Of a stretch of DNA of 64,000 bases, positions 45,223 to 53,585 are shown piece after piece. Every line of letters starts with the position of its first letter. The stretch's first letter is position 1. The translations under genes and the position numbers were made by a program. Below the pieces are notes generated by a model. That model saw only the letters and a list, made by a program, of their open reading frames with translations, had not been told where the DNA came from and made no database searches. Origin of the DNA: CADDYT01 sp035294125 (GTDB lineage: Bacteria > Chloroflexota > Ktedonobacteria > Ktedonobacterales > Ktedonobacteraceae); assembly GCA_035294125.1 (NCBI GenBank), contig DATGLM010000071.1, forward strand, positions 75,756 to 139,755, in the 5' to 3' direction.

Positions 45223-45281
45223 GCAAAAAAAGAGAACAGGTTGAAGCGATTTTTCACTCACTGCCTGTTCTCTTTTTTTGC
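45223..45281. terminator. Bidirectional terminator between MFS and greA
   Basis: An 18-bp perfect stem, GCAAAAAAAGAGAACAGG (45223-45240), pairs with its reverse complement at 45264-45281. The A7 and T7 tracts make it work for both converging genes. Confidence 0.9.
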
Positions 45282-45289
45282 CTGCTGGC

Positions 45290-45811
45290 TTATAACATCG
45301 GGCTGATAGCAAGAATAGTGTAGGTGCTGACACCGCCGGGCGTCGAAACAGTCACTTCGTCGCCTTCCTTGTGGCCCAGCAACGCCTTGCCAACGGGCGA
45401 CTGATCGGAGATGAGGCCCTCCTTCGGATTGGCCTCAAAGGTCTCGACGATCTTGAAAGTGCGCTCCGCGCCACTGTCCGTCTCGACTTTGACCTGCATA
45501 CCAATGCGTACAACGGCGGGACCTTCTTCTGCCCCATGCATATCGGGGGTCATGATCTCAGCAGCGGAGAGCAGTTGTTCAAGCTCAAGAATCTCTCCTT
45601 CGACCTTTGCCTGCTCGTTCTTCGCATCCTCGTAGGCGCTGCTTTCACTGATATCACCGGCTTCCTTTGCCTCATGAATGTAGTCAGCAACCTCCTTGCG
45701 TCTCACATTGCGCAAGTAATCCAGGCGTTGCTGCATTTTCGCAAAGCCTTCAGGTGTTAAGCGATAGACCCGGCGTTCGGACCTGGCATCACTTTGTCCA
45801 CCAATACTCAT
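45290..45811 (-). CDS. greA: Transcription elongation factor GreA
   Basis: A 173-residue factor that rescues backtracked RNA polymerase. The coiled-coil tip keeps the acidic pair as A-G-D-I-S-E-S-S-A-Y-E. The C-terminal FKBP-like domain has I-S-D-Q-S-P-V-G-K-A-L-L-G-H. A 15-residue tail precedes the usual start (V-Y-R-L-T-P-E-G). GGGAGGAG stands before the ATG. A consensus minus-strand promoter lies 250 nt upstream. Confidence 0.97.
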   Translation of the reverse strand: MSIGGQSDARSERRVYRLTPEGFAKMQQRLDYLRNVRRKEVADYIHEAKEAGDISESSAYEDAKNEQAKVEGEILELEQLLSAAEIMTPDMHGAEEGPAVVRIGMQVKVETDSGAERTFKIVETFEANPKEGLISDQSPVGKALLGHKEGDEVTVSTPGGVSTYTILAISPML

Positions 45812-46067
45812 TTGTTTCTCCTCCCTGGTTTTGAGGGATTTTACCCTGTTGGTGGGGCGTTCTTTGTTGTAAGAACTACCGCTCCACCGTTTTTATTCCT
45901 GTTCCCTTTCCCCACCGCTACGTTTGCCACACTTTTTCTAGTGTTCTTTTTTTCCCCGATCAAAGTGATACTTCGTGCGGTGAAAACGTCCCCTCCTGCC
46001 CCACATATGTAGAGCAGTATGGCTCTTTCCGGGATAGTAGTGAGCTTATTCACAACGCATGGACGTG

Positions 46068-46096
46068 ATTATACGGCCTCGGCCCGCTCTCGTCAA
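46068..46096 (-). promoter_or_regulatory. greA promoter
   Basis: On the minus strand TTGACG (46096-46091), 17 nt, then TATAAT (46073-46068). This leaves a leader of about 250 nt, in which I see nothing else. The rest of the 45812-46120 gap is empty. Confidence 0.75.
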
Positions 46097-46120
46097 GGGA
46101 TTTTTACCCAAATTTTCGCG

Positions 46121-47425
46121 CTATGCCAGCTTCCCCATGCGATACTGGCCGCTGCCGCAAACCGAGCATTTGCCACGGATGGCCGGGGCGCCGTTCTTCG
46201 TTGTCACCTCTTCAACTTCTTTCATCGGCGTTTTCTTCTTGCACTTCACACAGTAAGCCTCGACCGCGACTGCTGGCTGCATCTCTTCCCGCTCCTGTAT
46301 CGTTGCGGTAGTTTCGGGTTGTGATTCTACCTCCTCCTCTGCCAGTAGTGGTTCTATCATAACCAGCGCTCCCTCTTCCGGGGCTTGCTCTGCTTCCATG
46401 TCTGTCTCTTCCTGCGTTGCAGTTGCGACTACTGCGTTCGACCGAGCATCGTCTGGCGTTTGTACCTGCTCCTTCCTCCATTGAAGGATATTTGTAATAA
46501 CGATTTCGGGATACTCTTCGTGTACAGCCGCGCCCGCGTCCTTGATAAGCTCCAACTGGCTCCGTGCCGGGGTCACGAGTTCGTGCTGGCCGCCGATGGC
46601 GCGCAGGCGGTTCAATGCCTCTGTTCCCCAGAGTAAGAGCGTCGGCTGCGCCAGATCCGCGCATGCTCGCGCTACATCCACATCCAGTTTTCCCGCCAGC
46701 AGCGCCAGGGGGGCGTGCTCCGCGCCGAACTGATGGCTGGCTGCGTACAGGTAATCGATCTCTTCTCTTGCCACATCGTCATTACCGGCTGCGTGCTGCC
46801 TTTTCATAGTATAGCGCAACGCGGGCCGGATGCTCGTAAGTGGATAGAGCAATGTTCCAAGAACTGGGAGCTGCGCAAGTGTTGGCCGCTGCTGGCTTCC
46901 ACTGAAGAGCTGTGTTGGAGAGATGAGCACGAGGCCCTCGCACAGTTCAGGCGAGCGTTGCGCTACAGCGACGGCGTAATTACAGCTCAGCCCACTGGCG
47001 ACAAGCGTTGTGGGTTTCTCAACCACGTCGCGGAGAAAATCCTGCACCATTTCAATATACATGGCGGCTGAGTAGTCTCTATTGAGCCGATCAGAGAGAC
47101 CGAAACCGGGCAGGTCTGGCGCGTAGACACGAAACTCTGCCCCCAGTGGCTCCATGATTTTACGCATCTCATACGAAGATGCGCCAATACCTGGCGCGTG
47201 CAGCAGCACAAGCGCGGGAGCCGCTGCTGGTCCCAGCACTTTGTAGAAGATGTGGCTGCGCTGCCAGCGATAGATACGGGCTTCTCCTGGCAGAGGGCTT
47301 TCCAGTGGCTGCGGCGTCTCCATGATGTGACGTACAGCCACTGCCAGCACTGCCATCACCATTGCCGCCACGCTGAATAGAAGCAATCCTACGCCTCTGG
47401 TGAGGCGACCGCCGATTTTTTTCAT
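46121..47425 (-). CDS. Membrane-anchored alpha/beta hydrolase with DUF5679-like zinc tail
   Basis: A 434-residue protein. One N-terminal helix (about 10-32) anchors it. Residues about 55-310 are an alpha/beta hydrolase: oxyanion L-L-H-A-P-G-I-G-A-S, D-L-P-G-F-G-L-S-D, and the nucleophile elbow G-L-S-C-N in place of G-x-S-x-G. A late His is in A-A-V-H-E-E. After an acidic, disordered stretch, the last 45 residues (Y-C-V-K-C-K-K-K-T, then K-N-G-A-P-A-I-R-G-K-C-S-V-C-G) match DUF5679. The ATG at 47425 follows GAGGAGG. The substrate is unknown. Confidence 0.85.
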   Translation of the reverse strand: MKKIGGRLTRGVGLLLFSVAAMVMAVLAVAVRHIMETPQPLESPLPGEARIYRWQRSHIFYKVLGPAAAPALVLLHAPGIGASSYEMRKIMEPLGAEFRVYAPDLPGFGLSDRLNRDYSAAMYIEMVQDFLRDVVEKPTTLVASGLSCNYAVAVAQRSPELCEGLVLISPTQLFSGSQQRPTLAQLPVLGTLLYPLTSIRPALRYTMKRQHAAGNDDVAREEIDYLYAASHQFGAEHAPLALLAGKLDVDVARACADLAQPTLLLWGTEALNRLRAIGGQHELVTPARSQLELIKDAGAAVHEEYPEIVITNILQWRKEQVQTPDDARSNAVVATATQEETDMEAEQAPEEGALVMIEPLLAEEEVESQPETTATIQEREEMQPAVAVEAYCVKCKKKTPMKEVEEVTTKNGAPAIRGKCSVCGSGQYRMGKLA

Positions 47426-47605
47426 ACATACCTCCTCATCCATACCAGTATACCATAACATGTCTTCTGCTTTACATTAAACCGATGGTTTCCGCGTAAT
47501 GGGCGAGGGGTTCTCTCCAGGGTATGCTAGATTTTTGTCCTGAATGTAACTATAATTAGGATAAAAATAGCAGAGTGCGGTGCGATATTTATAAAGGAGG
47601 CTGCT

Positions 47606-48289
47606 ATGCCTGGTATTCTTGGAGGCATCATCATTGCCCTCATCGGGTATCTCTGGGGGTCCGTTCCCGCAGGTTACTGGATGGGAAAACTCCTGCGTGG
47701 GAAAGATTTCGATATCCGTGACTACGGCAGTCATAAAATAGGGGCCACCAACGTCTTACGCACGCTTGGCTGGGGTCCCGCTATCACCGTCTTCCTGTTC
47801 GACATCTCGAAAGGGGTAGGGCCAACCCTGCTGGCGAAGCTTCCGATATTTTACCTCTCCGGCTGGGGATTGACCATCGCCGCTCTTGCCGCCCTCGTTG
47901 GGCACGTGTATCCAGTATTCATTGGCTTTAAAGGGGGACGCGGCGTCGCCACGGGTGCCGGTGCCATTCTGGTTATCTCTCCGGTTACCTTTTTGATCGC
48001 GGCGATTGCTACGGGCAGTACCATTGCGATCTCGCGCTACGTCTCACTTGGCTCGATTGTGGGGGGGGTGACCTCGATGATTTGCGGCATCATCTTTTTC
48101 TTTGCCGGTCAAATCTTCTATGTCCACCTGCCGCAACTGGTCTACCTGATCCTTGCTCCCGCCTTCGTCATCGCTCTCCACCATGATAATATTGCCCGTC
48201 TCTTAAGTGGGAAGGAGCGTAAGATCGGCCAGAAGGTCAAGATTGAAGAGGGTGCACCTGCTCCCAGTAATTCGGCGTCTCATGTGTAA
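47606..48289 (+). CDS. plsY: Acyl-phosphate:glycerol-3-phosphate acyltransferase
   Basis: A 227-residue membrane enzyme catalysing the first acylation of sn-glycerol 3-phosphate. The three family motifs are G-S-V-P-A-G-Y near residue 14, G-S-H-K-I-G-A-T-N-V-L-R near 43 (usually G-S-G-N-x-G-A-T-N), and F-K-G-G-R-G-V-A-T-G near 110. AAAGGAGG precedes the ATG. It opens a stretch in which nearly every gene uses or regulates glycerol 3-phosphate. Confidence 0.95.
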   Translation: MPGILGGIIIALIGYLWGSVPAGYWMGKLLRGKDFDIRDYGSHKIGATNVLRTLGWGPAITVFLFDISKGVGPTLLAKLPIFYLSGWGLTIAALAALVGHVYPVFIGFKGGRGVATGAGAILVISPVTFLIAAIATGSTIAISRYVSLGSIVGGVTSMICGIIFFFAGQIFYVHLPQLVYLILAPAFVIALHHDNIARLLSGKERKIGQKVKIEEGAPAPSNSASHV

Positions 48290-48291
48290 CT

Positions 48292-48348
48292 GCTATGTCA
48301 ATGCGAGCGCAGCGCAGAAATTCTGCGCTGCGCTCGCATTGACATAGC
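48292..48348. repeat. Perfect 57-bp intergenic palindrome, copy C
   Basis: Two 28-bp arms are exact reverse complements around a single A at 48320. The core TGTCAATGCGAGCGCAGCGCAGAA is related to the repeats at 4139 and 37696. It fills the whole gap between convergent plsY and pgsA and may terminate both, although there is no T-tract. Confidence 0.85.
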
Positions 48349-48981
48349 TCATACCTGGGACGGGGTGGGCTGCCGGGGTTGCTCTTTCTGGAAGATTGGG
48401 GCGGCACCGATCATGTATTCCACACCTGAGAAAATGGTCCAGATGGTGGCAACAATCAACAGGACATCGGCGATCAGCAGCAGAATATTGGGAATGTTTA
48501 CCGTCTGGCTGCTGAAGTGAAGCATGAGCGGGAAGATCGAGAGTCCTGCGGCTCCCAGTCCTTTGGCAAGCAGTATGCCTCCCATCGCCACCAGCGTAAT
48601 GAATGTTTTCTGCTTTCCCCACATTCCTGCCGGAATCACCGTTCCTTTCGCCGCTGCCATGGAGCGCAGGCCCATCACCAGAAATTCACGGGTGATGATG
48701 ATGAAGACAATCCAGGCCGGTACAAGGCCGATTTGTACCAGCGCGACGAGGATCGTGGAAACAAACACCTTGTCGGCAGTCAGGTCCAGGAAGATGCCTA
48801 GCTGAGAAACCACCTTGAGGCGCCGCGCCAGGTAGCCATCGAAGTAGTCGGTGACGGAGGCCAGGAAGAAGACCAGGGTGGCGAGCAGGAAGGCTGTGGG
48901 CTGGTTAACGAGCACAAGTATGAACACCAGGATGGTTCCAACCATCCTGCTGGCACTGAGTAGATTAGGGACGTTTCGCAT
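48349..48981 (-). CDS. pgsA: CDP-diacylglycerol-glycerol-3-phosphate phosphatidyltransferase
   Basis: A 210-residue membrane enzyme that makes phosphatidylglycerol phosphate. The CDP-alcohol transferase motif is complete: D-Y-F-D-G-Y-L-A-R-R, eight residues, G, three residues, D, three residues, D (about residues 45-71). GAGGAG precedes the ATG. It lies 24 nt downstream of a GlpP-like gene on the same strand, so both are probably cotranscribed. That would link phosphatidylglycerol synthesis to glycerol-3-phosphate sensing. Confidence 0.95.
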   Translation of the reverse strand: MRNVPNLLSASRMVGTILVFILVLVNQPTAFLLATLVFFLASVTDYFDGYLARRLKVVSQLGIFLDLTADKVFVSTILVALVQIGLVPAWIVFIIITREFLVMGLRSMAAAKGTVIPAGMWGKQKTFITLVAMGGILLAKGLGAAGLSIFPLMLHFSSQTVNIPNILLLIADVLLIVATIWTIFSGVEYMIGAAPIFQKEQPRQPTPSQV

Positions 48982-49005
48982 AAAAAAATCTCCTCACCAT
49001 GACGC

Positions 49006-49587
49006 TTATTTTTCTTGCGTGCCGCGCCAGAGGGCATAGGTGCTGCTGCTGCTCAAGATAGCACCGGCAGCCTGAATACGTATTACATCAGCGGCAGTAC
49101 GAATGAAGCCACCGGCGATAAATGGGCCGTGCAGCAACTGTTTCAAGGTTGGGGCAACTTCGGGAAAGATAATTCCCGGCAGGATTTCTATGAGATCAGG
49201 AGCTGCGCGGGCAATCGTGCGCGCGCCGGTTTCCAGCGCAGAATCATCCACCAGGAGCAGGCGCTGGATGGTCACTAACCCCTCTGCCTTCCCGGCGGTG
49301 ACCAGTTGCGAGCGGCTGGTAATAATCGCATCGACGCCGATCTGACGCAGATACTGAATACCGGCCCGGTCCTTGCCTACCCCACTTACCAGATCGACAT
49401 GCACCACCACTCCCTTGCCAAGCCTGTGCGCCTCGCTCACAAAAGGAGCTAGCTGGAAGGCATCGCCTTTCAACAGGAAGAGTAGCATGGCATCTGACTC
49501 CAGTGCCACCTGCATGTCTTCGCTGGTTTTGATTGCCGCCGCCACCGGATGGAGCCGGGCTAAACGCAGGAACTCCTGTTTCGTCAT
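49006..49587 (-). CDS. glpP: GlpP-family glycerol-3-phosphate responsive antiterminator (paralogue 1)
   Basis: A 193-residue TIM-barrel-like RNA-binding regulator. It keeps family blocks V-V-V-H-V-D-L-V-S-G, D-A-I-I-T-S-R, T-I-Q-R-L-L-L-V-D-D-S-A-L, E-I-L-P-G-I and F-I-A-G-G-F-I-R-T, close to the Bacillus protein. In that system GlpP with glycerol 3-phosphate lets polymerase read through leader terminators of glp genes. The ribosome site is weak (CAGGTAA). It runs into pgsA and is divergent from a second, less conserved paralogue. Confidence 0.9.
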   Translation of the reverse strand: MTKQEFLRLARLHPVAAAIKTSEDMQVALESDAMLLFLLKGDAFQLAPFVSEAHRLGKGVVVHVDLVSGVGKDRAGIQYLRQIGVDAIITSRSQLVTAGKAEGLVTIQRLLLVDDSALETGARTIARAAPDLIEILPGIIFPEVAPTLKQLLHGPFIAGGFIRTAADVIRIQAAGAILSSSSTYALWRGTQEK

Positions 49588-49650
49588 CGAATTTACCTGT
49601 TACATCGTGTCCCATCAGTAGAAAAGATGAACTTTTTACGGCTGTAGGGC

Positions 49651-49679
49651 TTGACAAATGGCCTTACGCTGAGTAATAT
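49651..49679 (+). promoter_or_regulatory. Distal promoter toward glpP paralogue 2
   Basis: TTGACA (49651-49656), 17 nt, then TAATAT (49674-49679). A 27-bp interrupted inverted repeat (CCATACA 49693-49699 with TGTATGG 49713-49719) follows just downstream and could be an operator. Confidence 0.55.
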
Positions 49680-49837
49680 CATTATATGCGAACCATACAG
49701 AGTTGTATAGTTTGTATGGCAAAATTCATCTCGGTCTTTCGTTCATATGCCATCTGCATATGAGGCTATCATTTTTGCTTATCGTTCATTGCAAGGAATG
49801 GCGCGGAAGGAGCTATCGTGTAACCCGGTCCCTGATG

Positions 49838-49846
49838 TGATATAAT
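49838..49846 (+). promoter_or_regulatory. Proximal extended -10 promoter of glpP paralogue 2
   Basis: TG, A, then TATAAT is a consensus extended -10. A start near 49853 gives a leader of about 140 nt that contains an intrinsic terminator. Confidence 0.65.
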
Positions 49847-49918
49847 CAAACATCCAACCCATGTTAGGGGGCCGTAGTGTTGAGACAACTGCATATGTGT
49901 GTAGGGACAGTGAAATGA

Positions 49919-49969
49919 AAAGTCCTGAGCCACCCTTTTATGAGAGGCTTGGGACTTTGTTGTTTTTTA
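49919..49969 (+). terminator. Leader terminator ahead of glpP paralogue 2
   Basis: A 12-bp stem with two wobbles (49919-49930 with 49947-49958) is followed by GTTGTTTTTTAT. It lies between the promoter and the ATG, so it can only act by attenuation. This is the arrangement of GlpP-controlled leaders in Bacillus. Confidence 0.8.
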
Positions 49970-49991
49970 TCTGGATAGCAAGGAGTGCAGT

Positions 49992-50573
49992 ATGCTCGTA
50001 CAATCTTACAGTTCGCTACTCTCGCTTCCAGCGAAATGCAAGCTCATTCCGATGGTGGAGAATCGTATGCAGTTCGTGCATGCTCTCGATTCTACAGGAA
50101 TTGGTGCGATCTTCTTACGCCATTGCAGCCTGTTTGAAGTCTCTTCCTTGCTGGAGCGGGCGCATCAGCGCGGCCTGGCTGTCTATGTTAACGTTGATCA
50201 TATCGACGGCGTTCATCCCGATGCCGCTGGCATGCGCTATCTTGTTGAGCAACTCCATGTAACAGGCATTATCTCTAATCATACACGTATACTGGCACAG
50301 GGAAAGGATTTTGGTCTGGAGACCGTCCAGCGTATTTTTGCCGTCGATTCTACCGGCCTGGAAATGGCTCTCGACTCGATGGATGAGCAGTACATCGATG
50401 TGCTGGATATCTCGCCGGCCCTTGTCGTTCCTCACGTTGTTCCATACCTGTCAGCGCCTTTACCACTGCCTTTTATCGCTTCTGGCCTGATCTCTACGAC
50501 GAGGCAGGTGGAGGCGGTACTGAAGTGTGGCGCGCTGGGCGTAGCCGTTTCACGCCCGGAATTGTGGGCCTAG
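49992..50573 (+). CDS. GlpP-family antiterminator-like protein (paralogue 2)
   Basis: A 193-residue paralogue of the divergent GlpP. The blocks are recognisable but drifted: V-Y-V-N-V-D-H-I-D-G, G-I-I-S-N-H-T, T-V-Q-R-I-F-A-V-D-S-T-G-L, V-L-D-I-S-P and F-I-A-S-G-L-I-S-T. Several phosphate-binding-type positions differ (Asn for His, S-N-H for S-T-R, S-G for G-G), so ligand preference may have changed. AAGGAG stands 6 nt before the ATG. An attenuator-like leader precedes it, which suggests auto- or cross-control by one of the two GlpP proteins. glpK follows. Confidence 0.82.
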   Translation: MLVQSYSSLLSLPAKCKLIPMVENRMQFVHALDSTGIGAIFLRHCSLFEVSSLLERAHQRGLAVYVNVDHIDGVHPDAAGMRYLVEQLHVTGIISNHTRILAQGKDFGLETVQRIFAVDSTGLEMALDSMDEQYIDVLDISPALVVPHVVPYLSAPLPLPFIASGLISTTRQVEAVLKCGALGVAVSRPELWA

Positions 50574-50598
50574 CCTTTTCACTTACACTGTGTACCCG

Positions 50599-50625
50599 CA
50601 CAGGCATTGTTGTCTGTGTTTATTG
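50599..50625 (+). terminator. Weak terminator between glpP paralogue 2 and glpK
   Basis: An 8-bp stem (CACAGGCA with TGTCTGTG) and a 4-nt loop are followed by TTTATTG. It may limit read-through into glpK or act as a leader element for it. Confidence 0.4.
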
Positions 50626-50681
50626 AGTACAATGTTGTCTTTGGTAACAAATAGTAAGTAACATCAGAAAGAGGGCTAACT

Positions 50682-52190
50682 ATGGCAAAGTATGTGCTGG
50701 CCCTGGACCAGGGCACAACCAGTTCGCGCGCCATCGTATTCGACCATAATGGGTCGATAGTGAGCGTAGCGCAGCAAGAATTCCCCCAGATTTATCCATC
50801 TCCCGGTCTGGTCGAGCACGATCCGGAGGCGATCTGGACGAGCCAGCTCAGCGTTGCTCAAGAGGCGCTGAGGAAAGCTGGGGCCTCTGCTTCAGATATC
50901 GCCGCCCTGGGCATTACCAACCAGCGTGAGACCGCCATCGTCTGGGACAAGAACACCGGCAAGCCGGTCTTCAACGCCATCGTCTGGCAGAGCCGTCTGA
51001 CCGTCCCGATCTGTGATGCGCTGAAGGCAAAGGGCTTTGACAAAGAGATTCGCGAGCGCACTGGTCTGGTGACCGACGCCTATTTTTCCGGCACCAAGGT
51101 GAAGTGGATTCTCGACAATGTTCCGGGGGCGCGTGAAAAGGCCGACAATGGCGATCTTCTCTTCGGCAACGTCGATACCTTCCTGATGTGGCGTCTCTCC
51201 AAAGGCCGCGTGCACGTCACCGATTTCTCCAATGCCTCACGTACTCTCATGTTCAACATCTACACCCTTGATTGGGATGATGTCATCCTCAATGAACTGG
51301 GCGTTCCGCGCTCCATGCTGCCACAGGTGATGCCGTCGAGTTCTGTCTATGGCGAGACCGACCCCGAATTCTTCGGTGGCCCCATCCAGATGGCGGGTGA
51401 CGCGGGCGATCAGCAGGCGGCTACCTTCGGTCAGGCCTGTTTCCAGCCCGGCATGTCGAAGAATACCTATGGCACCGGCAACTTCATGCTCATGAACACC
51501 GGCAGCAAGGCTGTTCCCTCGCAAAACGGCCTGCTCACCACCATCGCCTGGGGCCTCGGTGACCCGAGCAAGCCACAGGTCACCTACGCGCTGGAGGGCA
51601 GCATCTTCATCACCGGCGCGGCTGTGCAGTGGCTGCGTGATGAACTGGGCATCATCAAGAACAGTAGCGATGTCGAGACACTGGCGGCGTCTGTGCCGAA
51701 CAGCGGCGGCGTCTACTTCGTTCCCGCCTTCGTCGGTCTCGGTGCTCCCTACTGGGACCCCTATGCCCGTGGCACTATCGTCGGCCTGACGCGCGGCTCC
51801 AATGCTGGCAACATAGCCCGCGCCACGCTTGAATCCATGGCCTATCAGACCCGCGATGTGCTGGAAGCCATGACCGCCGATAGTGGCGTCAACCTGACCA
51901 CTCTGCGCGTCGACGGCGGCGCTGTTGTGGACAATCTGCTCATGCAGTTCCAGGCCGATGTCCTGGGCGTTCCGGTGCAGCGCCCGAAGGTGGCTGAGAC
52001 GACCGCGTTGGGCGCGGCCTACCTGGCAGGTCTGGCTGTAGGTTTCTGGCAGAGCGAGCAGGAGGTCGCGGCACAGTGGGCTATTGACCGCACTTTCGAG
52101 CCTTCTATGTCCGCCGACGAGCGCGAAAAGCTCTATGCTGGCTGGAAGCGGGCCGTCAAGCGCGCAGAGGGCTGGGAACAGCCCGAGTAG
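50682..52190 (+). CDS. glpK: Glycerol kinase
   Basis: A 502-residue cytosolic kinase producing glycerol 3-phosphate. Signatures are L-A-L-D-Q-G-T-T-S-S-R at the start, G-I-T-N-Q-R-E-T and the glycerol-binding W-Q-S-R, plus Y-G-T-G-N-F-M and G-G-A-V-V-D-N-L-L-M-Q in the C-terminal half. The phosphorylatable His of PTS-regulated Gram-positive enzymes is not obvious to me. AAAGAGGG precedes the ATG. It lies between the GlpP-like gene and glpF. Confidence 0.98.
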   Translation: MAKYVLALDQGTTSSRAIVFDHNGSIVSVAQQEFPQIYPSPGLVEHDPEAIWTSQLSVAQEALRKAGASASDIAALGITNQRETAIVWDKNTGKPVFNAIVWQSRLTVPICDALKAKGFDKEIRERTGLVTDAYFSGTKVKWILDNVPGAREKADNGDLLFGNVDTFLMWRLSKGRVHVTDFSNASRTLMFNIYTLDWDDVILNELGVPRSMLPQVMPSSSVYGETDPEFFGGPIQMAGDAGDQQAATFGQACFQPGMSKNTYGTGNFMLMNTGSKAVPSQNGLLTTIAWGLGDPSKPQVTYALEGSIFITGAAVQWLRDELGIIKNSSDVETLAASVPNSGGVYFVPAFVGLGAPYWDPYARGTIVGLTRGSNAGNIARATLESMAYQTRDVLEAMTADSGVNLTTLRVDGGAVVDNLLMQFQADVLGVPVQRPKVAETTALGAAYLAGLAVGFWQSEQEVAAQWAIDRTFEPSMSADEREKLYAGWKRAVKRAEGWEQPE

Positions 52191-52614
52191 GCAGAAATGA
52201 ATTTGGACATGCAAGACCAGGGAAAAAGGTGCGGACTTGTGCTGTACGGACAGAAGGTAGGGTAGAGCGGTTGAGAGGGCATTGTGCCTGTCTATCTCGC
52301 CACTGCACATGTCCTGGATCAGGCAAGCGAGCAGGCACAAGGCTTCCACCCGTCCGCGTATGCGCCCCCTGTCCCTGGAGGAGATGGGTAGGTGCCTTCC
52401 CGGTTCTGGTTAGTAAAATTCATGATCGGCCATTGGAGAGATGTAGCCCGCTAAACTGGCTCAGACCAGCATAAGTCCCGCCCTGTGTGGGTGTTGAAAT
52501 GTCGTCTTCGTAGCGCGTTTCCTTTTTCGAGTTTCGTTCTCATACTTTTGAGTAAATGCAGCGGGGCAGCTTTCTTGATACTGTTCCCGTATTGCGGAAA
52601 TGGAGTGAGCATCT
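52191..52614. other. Intergenic leader region between glpK and glpF
   Basis: About 420 bp without a supported gene. A 9-bp stem (TTGTGCCTG near 52284 with CAGGCACAA near 52333) encloses about 40 nt. No terminator with a T-tract and no consensus promoter could be settled, yet the spacing suggests that glpF has its own leader. Confidence 0.4.
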
Positions 52615-53526
52615 ATGGCAACTGTGAATCCGGCTGCTCCCAAACCCAGTGCTCTGGCTGGCGTCTGGGGCGAGGCAATCGCGGAGTTTTTCGGCACGAT
52701 GGTCCTGATCCTCTTTGGTGATGGCTGTGTGGCAGTCTTTGGACTCTTTGGTACATCACAGGGAGTGGGTATAGGTGCGAATACCTGGGTGGTCATCATT
52801 TTCGGATGGGGTCTGGCTGTGATGCTGGGTGTCTACGTGGCAGGCGCTGCCAGTGGCGCTCATCTCAACCCTGCTGTCACTCTGGCTTTTGCGGTAAAAG
52901 GGGACCATCCCTGGAGTAAGGTGATTCCTTACTGGGTCGCTCAGGTGGCGGGAGCATTTGTGGCCGCCTTGATTCTGTACTTCGTCTATCAGGGAGCGCT
53001 CGTCAATGCTCTGGCGGCGAATCATTTGACTATCGGCCAGATTGCCCAGGGACCGACCTATGGTGGCAAGGGTTTCGGGTGGATTTTTTACACCGGCCAC
53101 AGGTCGTTTGTTGGAACCTTTGGCGCCTTCTGCGATGAGTTTGTGGGTACCGCTCTCCTGGTAGGTCTGATCTTCGCTATTGTGGATGTGCGCAACCAGC
53201 CGGTGCAGGCAAACCTGAATCCGCTGATTATTGGCCTCTTGATCGTAGCAATTGGTGCATCTTTCGGAGCGAACACCGGATATGCTATCAACCCTGCCCG
53301 TGACTTTGGCCCTCGCCTCTGGATCGCCATTGTCAGCGGTGGTGCCAGCCTCAGCGTGGACAATTACTACTTCTGGATTCCCATTGTCGCACCTCTGTTA
53401 GGAGGCGTTGTCGGTGGTCTGATCTGGCAATACACCGTCTCCAGGGTGCTGATCGCCAAGGGGCTGATGAAATCGGGCGCGGCTGTTGAAAAGGGTGAAG
53501 CTGTTCGGGAGCCTGCTGCTGACTAG
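52615..53526 (+). CDS. glpF: Glycerol facilitator (aquaglyceroporin)
   Basis: A 303-residue channel of the MIP family. Both half-helix motifs are present: S-G-A-H-L-N-P-A-V-T near residue 81 and G-Y-A-I-N-P-A-R-D-F-G-P-R near 224. The Asp after the second N-P-A-R marks glycerol channels as opposed to water channels. Six membrane helices can be traced, and the C-terminal 25 residues are charged and cytoplasmic. GGAGTGAG precedes the ATG. It brings glycerol to GlpK. Confidence 0.96.
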   Translation: MATVNPAAPKPSALAGVWGEAIAEFFGTMVLILFGDGCVAVFGLFGTSQGVGIGANTWVVIIFGWGLAVMLGVYVAGAASGAHLNPAVTLAFAVKGDHPWSKVIPYWVAQVAGAFVAALILYFVYQGALVNALAANHLTIGQIAQGPTYGGKGFGWIFYTGHRSFVGTFGAFCDEFVGTALLVGLIFAIVDVRNQPVQANLNPLIIGLLIVAIGASFGANTGYAINPARDFGPRLWIAIVSGGASLSVDNYYFWIPIVAPLLGGVVGGLIWQYTVSRVLIAKGLMKSGAAVEKGEAVREPAAD

Positions 53527-53585
53527 TTTCGCGTCTGCATCGCGAAGACATGAAAGGACGAAACTGCGAATGTGTGAGGGGATGG

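Noticed and set aside
51237..52349. Minus-strand open frame of 370 codons
   Set aside because: Antisense to glpK, with no ribosome site or domain.
52229..52474. Short frame between glpK and glpF
   Set aside because: No ribosome site, and Arg/Pro/Cys-rich random-looking sequence.
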